In this document: in pieces, positions 60,851 to 64,000 of the stretch
Position numbering within the stretch: the stretch's first letter is position 1
How the letters are laid out: each line of letters starts with the position of its first letter
From: Sandaracinaceae bacterium
GTDB lineage: Bacteria; Myxococcota_A; Polyangia; Polyangiales; Houyiibacteriaceae
Direction of reading: 5' to 3'
DNA: 64,000 nt
Assembly: GCA_020633055.1 (NCBI GenBank)
Contig: JACKEJ010000008.1
Span: 558,001 to 622,000 of the forward strand
Notes under the pieces: generated by a model
Told to the model about the DNA's origin: nothing
What the model saw: only the letters and a program-made list of their open reading frames with translations
Databases searched by the model: none
Program-made: the position numbers and the translations under genes

Positions 60851-61339
60851 TCAGCGCAGCGGCTTGCGGAAGCGCACCTGGTAGGGCTCGAAGCCGAGGG
60901 CCGTGTGCGCCCGCACGCCGCTCTCGTTGAACGTCCAGGTGGCCGACTCGATCAGGTCGCAGCGCGTCTCACGGAACACGTCTTCGAGCGCCCCCAGCAG
61001 CGCCGCGCCCACGCCCTGACCCCGGACGGCGGGCTCGACGAACCAGTCCTCCACCACGCCACGGCGAGGGAGCAGCCGCTCCGGCTCCTCCTCGATGTGG
61101 CCCGTGATGTACCCCACCACGCGCCCTTCACGCTCCGCAACGAGCACCGCCGCGTTGGGGTGGTCGATCAGACCGTCGATGTCGTCACGCAGCACGCGCT
61201 CGAAGTCGCGGTACTCGAGCAGGGGCGCCACCTTCGGTGGCACGACGCTGCCATGGTGGTCGATGTACAGCGCGCGGTGCAGCGCACGCAGCGCGGCGCG
61301 GTCGGCGCGTGAGGCACGACGTAGGGTGGCCTGAGACAC
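60851..61339 (-). CDS. GNAT-family acetyltransferase
   Basis: A 162-residue cytoplasmic protein from GTG 61339. The central 'AVLVAEREGRVVGYITGHIE' and the acetyl-CoA-binding 'VEPAVRGQGVGAALLGAL' (RxxGxG/A) are diagnostic of GNAT N-acetyltransferases, followed by 'GFEPYQVRFRKPL'. Substrate unknown. The protein is typical in length. It lies downstream of the ComEA-like gene on the same strand, 57 bp away. Confidence 0.9.
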   Translation of the reverse strand: MSQATLRRASRADRAALRALHRALYIDHHGSVVPPKVAPLLEYRDFERVLRDDIDGLIDHPNAAVLVAEREGRVVGYITGHIEEEPERLLPRRGVVEDWFVEPAVRGQGVGAALLGALEDVFRETRCDLIESATWTFNESGVRAHTALGFEPYQVRFRKPLR

Positions 61340-61396
61340 GGCTACGACATACTACGCGCGCAGCGACCGCGCCCGCAGGCGCACGTCGCGCTCCCG

Positions 61397-61792
61397 TCAG
61401 GGACCCTCGGGGCTGGCGAGGGTGAGCATGGGACGCAGCCTGCGGAAGGTCTTGCGACCGATGCCGCGGATGCGCATCAGCTCCTCGATCCGCCGGAAGG
61501 GCCGACGCTCGCGGTACGCCACGATGGCCTCCGCGCGCGCCGGGCCCACACCGGGGAGCCGCTGCAGCTCGGCCACCGTCGCCGTGTTGAGGTTCACGAG
61601 GATGGCGGGCGATCCGCTCTCCCCGCTCGCGCTCCCGCCGTCCGCCGCCTGCGCGCTCAGCGTCCCGGGGGAAGCACCGAGACAGCACGCGGCCACCAAC
61701 GCACCCAGCACGCACGCGCGCCGCAGCACGCCGGCGTCCAGCCTGCGCCGCGTAGAAGGCCTCGGCGCGCTGAGCCGCACGGGGTCGCTCAC
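61397..61792 (-). CDS. ComEA-like helix-hairpin-helix protein
   Basis: A 131-residue protein from GTG 61792, which overlaps the previous stop (GTGA). A basic N-terminus and hydrophobic segment (VLRRACVLGALVAACCLGAS) suggest membrane or periplasmic location. A Ser/Gly linker precedes two helix-hairpin-helix motifs ('NLNTATVAELQRLPGVGPAR', 'RRIEELMRIRGIGRKTFRRL'), the DNA-binding unit of ComEA, which captures DNA for natural transformation. No other competence gene is near, so a role in DNA uptake is inferred from the family only. Confidence 0.8.
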   Translation of the reverse strand: MSDPVRLSAPRPSTRRRLDAGVLRRACVLGALVAACCLGASPGTLSAQAADGGSASGESGSPAILVNLNTATVAELQRLPGVGPARAEAIVAYRERRPFRRIEELMRIRGIGRKTFRRLRPMLTLASPEGP

Positions 61793-62109
61793 TGCTCCAC
61801 CGCCCGCTCGGCGTCCTGCTGCCGCTCCTCGAAGCTCTTGCTCTCGCGGATGTGCAGCTGCCCGTTGGTCGGCATGGCGTCGAGCTTGACGTGCAGGCTG
61901 CCGTCGCGGTTGACGAAGGCCGCGCCGATCTTGAGCCAGAACTTCTGGCCGTCGCGCTCGCGCTCGACGATGGTGTAGACCGTCTGGAAAGGCTTGCTGG
62001 TGCCCTCCTGGCGCGCGTCCTGCGCGCCCAGGTCGCCGCCAGCGGGCAGCGGCGCGGGACGCGACGAGTCGCGGCGGGAGGAGGAGCGGGTGGTGGTGGT
62101 CTGCGTCAT
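61789..62109 (-). CDS. Small conserved protein coupled to ComEA-like gene
   Basis: A 106-residue protein from ATG 62109. A Ser/Thr/Arg-rich, probably disordered start is followed by a compact domain 'YTIVERERDGQKFWLKIGAA' and 'DGSLHVKLDAMPTNGQLHIR'. I have seen similar small proteins ('KFWLDIGVAFENKDG') annotated as hypothetical in many bacteria, often on mobile or plasmid DNA. Function unknown. Coupling with the ComEA-like gene may reflect only operon packing. Confidence 0.75.
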   Translation of the reverse strand: MTQTTTTRSSSRRDSSRPAPLPAGGDLGAQDARQEGTSKPFQTVYTIVERERDGQKFWLKIGAAFVNRDGSLHVKLDAMPTNGQLHIRESKSFEERQQDAERAVEQ

Positions 62110-62398
62110 GTTCTTCTCTCTGGTGTGGGGCCCATCGGGCCGTGGATGAACGCAGTCCTACGCAAGGTCGGGACCGCGCCCCGCGGCGCTGGATCACGGG
62201 TCGAACGATGCCCCCCCCCTGGCGTGACGCCACGCGGGGGGTGGCGACCGCCGGCCGCCGTCACGGCGCGCGACACCTCACGCGAAGTCCCGCAGTTCGT
62301 TCACGCGTTTGCGATCGCGGCGTGAGACCCCTATAGGACCTTCACCCCCTCGGACGAAGGCTTCGTACCGGAGGAGGGCAAGGAGTAACCACAGTTAG
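62110..62398. promoter_or_regulatory. Divergent promoter region with short hairpins
   Basis: A 289-bp space between divergent genes. ACGAAGGCTTCGT near 62354 is a 13-bp odd palindrome. AAGGAG at about 62380 lies some 14 bases before the ATG at 62399, rather far for a ribosome-binding site. Nothing else can be supported. Confidence 0.35.
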
Positions 62399-62716
62399 AT
62401 GTATCGTTGCGAGCTGTCTCAGACCGTCCCCGAGTTGAAAGGGCGCAAGCCCCATGTCGTGCCTGCGGGCACACTGGCCGTGAAGGTCACCATCCGTACG
62501 CGGCCCACCGAGTACCCCAGCCGACCCAAGGCGAACAGCCTGCGCATCGGTCGGCGCGTGAAGCAGTTCGACGATCCCGGTGGGGCGGGCTACGAGATCG
62601 CCCAAGAGGTCCTCGCGTGCCGTGCGTGCGCGGCGGAGTTCGCGGCGCTGCGCCCCGAGGGCCCCGAGCGCGTGGCGCCTGCGCCCTCGCCCGAGGCCGG
62701 GCCAGTCGAGGCCTGA
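62399..62716 (+). CDS. Small protein, unknown function
   Basis: A 105-residue cytoplasmic protein from ATG 62399. Mixed charge, with 'CRACAAEF' near residue 75 (one CxxC) and a Pro/Glu/Ala-rich tail. The first part ('YRCELSQTVPELKGRKPHVV') has a regular strand pattern. No family recognised. The stop is only 4 bp from the convergent sulfatase-like gene. Confidence 0.6.
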   Translation: MYRCELSQTVPELKGRKPHVVPAGTLAVKVTIRTRPTEYPSRPKANSLRIGRRVKQFDDPGGAGYEIAQEVLACRACAAEFAALRPEGPERVAPAPSPEAGPVEA

Positions 62717-62720
62717 CGGG

Positions 62721-64000
62721 CTACGGCGCTGACGGGCGCGGCGAGCCCGTCAGCAGGAAGGCCCGCGTCGCCAGGTAGGCGTCGGGAGTCGCCGTCGCGC
62801 TCATCAGACGCGTGACGGCGGCGGCCCCCGTCACCCCCAGCAGCCCGACCTTCACGCCCATCCCGTGCGCGCGCTCCATCAGCGCTTCGTCCACGACGTT
62901 GTGTGGCAGGAACAGCCAGCCCACACCAATGGCGCGTGCGGTCTGGAGCCAGAGCTGCGCCGCCTCGTTGGAGTCAGGCGCGCGCGTCAGGCCAATGGAC
63001 ACCCCACTGCCCTGCAGCTCGCCGACGAGCACCCCCGCCAGCACCGGGTCGTCGAGGGTCAGGGCCACGCGGTCTGGCGGCAGCTCGCGGAACGTCTGCA
63101 CCACCGTCGTTAGCCACGGCCCACGCCGCTCGGGTCGCGTGGGCGCGTGCAGGGCAAAGTGAAACCGCATGGACGGGTGTCGGCGCAGCAGCTCCTGCAC
63201 GGTGGGCGCCGGCCGCTGCATGGTCTCGAGCTGCTGCCGCGTCACGTCTTCGGTCGTCACCGGGAGCCCTTCACGCAGCTCGAACAGCTGGCTCGAGCCG
63301 ATAGTGATCAGGTCGCGCTCGCTCGTCATGAACACATCGAGGGCGATGGCCTCGAAGCCCGCGTCGGCCGCGGCCTGCACCTCGGCGTGGGACTGGCGCA
63401 GCGGTCGCTCCCCGTCCACCACCGGCCCGTCGAGCAGCCCGCGGTCGGAGATGCGCTCGGGCTGGGTGACGGGGGGGCGCGCGTCATCACCGGCATCGGG
63501 GAGCGGGATGTAGCGCCGCCGCCGTCGCAGGTAGTTCTGGGTGGCCAGGTGCGAGAGCAGGTACTCGCGCACGCGCGGCCACTCGGGGTCGTCCTCGCTG
63601 AAGAGATCACGCTCGAGGCGTGGGTCGCGGGCGCGGTCGTGGATGCGCACCGTACGCGTGAGCGTGTTGTAGAGCCAGCGCGTGTCGCCGTCGTGGGCCA
63701 CGAGGAACTGGCGCGAGTCCCCACCGAACGAGAGCGGCGCGCGGCGCGTGGGCCAGTCTCCATCGGCGAACAAGTCCCGGCCGAAGTAGCACCCGTGGCG
63801 GTGGTCACCGGTCAGCCCGAGGAGCGTGCGGGGCAGGTCGGTGTGCGCCCCCAGACGCGAGCTGCGCTCACGGAGCGCCGCCTCGCGCGGAGGCGTCAGC
63901 CCGGTGACGAACAGTGGGACGCGGAAGAACAGCTCGTGCCCCGTGCCGGTCGTAGGGGTCTCGGGGTCCTCCGGGAAGACCACCGGGCTCGGGTGGTCGC
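62721..64000 (-). CDS. Sulfatase-type protein fused to GDPD-like domain, 5' end beyond window
   Basis: The frame is open to the window edge, so only the last 425 or so residues are visible. The visible start (DHPSPVVFPEDPE... VPLFVTGL) is the end of an alkaline-phosphatase/sulfatase-type catalytic domain, as in LTA-synthase or arylsulfatase families. From about 240 residues before the stop, the sequence resembles a glycerophosphodiester phosphodiesterase barrel ('AAADAGFEAIALDVFMTSER'), but the usual HRG, E-x-D and H residues are changed, so the barrel is probably inactive or altered. A fusion of two lipid-head-group enzyme folds is unusual. Role in envelope polymer or phospholipid turnover is inferred. 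Confidence 0.6.
   Translation of the reverse strand, partial: DHPSPVVFPEDPETPTTGTGHELFFRVPLFVTGLTPPREAALRERSSRLGAHTDLPRTLLGLTGDHRHGCYFGRDLFADGDWPTRRAPLSFGGDSRQFLVAHDGDTRWLYNTLTRTVRIHDRARDPRLERDLFSEDDPEWPRVREYLLSHLATQNYLRRRRRYIPLPDAGDDARPPVTQPERISDRGLLDGPVVDGERPLRQSHAEVQAAADAGFEAIALDVFMTSERDLITIGSSQLFELREGLPVTTEDVTRQQLETMQRPAPTVQELLRRHPSMRFHFALHAPTRPERRGPWLTTVVQTFRELPPDRVALTLDDPVLAGVLVGELQGSGVSIGLTRAPDSNEAAQLWLQTARAIGVGWLFLPHNVVDEALMERAHGMGVKVGLLGVTGAAAVTRLMSATATPDAYLATRAFLLTGSPRPSAP

Overview
The window is high-GC DNA (a sampled 60-base line at 38041 counts 42/60 G+C) from what looks like a member of the Myxococcota, probably the Polyangiales. This rests on protein content only, since no rRNA or marker gene is present. 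The signs are: many lipoproteins with MopE-type 'CDGxDNDCDG' repeats, Myxococcus-type cysteine-rich (DUF4215-like) repeats and extracellular RCC1 repeats; a Hanks kinase with a PEGA tail next to TPR/PEGA proteins; and OmpA, VCBS/FG-GAP and EGF-like modules on secreted proteins. No tRNA, rRNA or CRISPR array was seen.

Layout. 1-5.3 kb: 5'-truncated SH3-type protein, small membrane protein, relic of a lipoprotein leader, RCC1/MopE lipoprotein. 5.4-10.5 kb: frameshifted cysteine-rich lipoprotein and two multi-TM GT-C-like proteins, the first of clearly lower GC. 10.5-11.8 kb: scar with a truncated lipoprotein, an IS66 TnpA-like ORF and an array of palindromes. 11.8-15.5 kb: lipoprotein, secreted protein with a c-type haem site, secreted protein of unknown function. 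15.6-25.5 kb (minus strand): OmpA lipoprotein, copy A of a two-gene lipoprotein cassette, a chimeric broken gene, an EGF/FG-GAP/ASPIC protein and a TPR protein. 25.6-37.8 kb: MopE/RCC1 lipoprotein; a translationally coupled kinase-TPR/PEGA-TPR/PEGA operon; a convergent AAA+ regulator lacking a proper GAFTGA loop; copy B of the cassette; a small lipoprotein. 37.9-45.1 kb (minus): a compact five-gene operon with a RavA-type MoxR ATPase, a vWA protein, a TPR/HEAT protein and two unassigned proteins. This is the most system-like locus here and resembles the MoxR-vWA ternary systems predicted as NTP-dependent conflict or chaperone modules. 45.3-57.6 kb: more secreted proteins, including one with six 75-bp repeats, a DUF4328 membrane protein, a membrane-anchored HExxH protein, a two-domain DUF1554-like lipoprotein, a cystatin-like lipoprotein and an RCC1 lipoprotein. 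57.6-64 kb: more conserved genes: a coiled-coil/degenerate OmpA-like pair, ferredoxin, M15-like peptidase, GNAT, ComEA-like HhH protein with a coupled small protein, and the 3' part of a sulfatase fused to a GDPD-like barrel.

How they work together. Most of the window encodes cell-surface or exported lipoproteins. Signalling (kinase, PEGA proteins, unusual AAA+ regulator) sits directly beside one copy of the duplicated lipoprotein cassette, suggesting but not proving a link. Overlapping stop/start codons (ATGA, GTGA or TGATG) mark the tightest functional units: both cassette copies, the kinase operon, the MoxR operon, the 57.7-59.6 kb pair and the ComEA pair.
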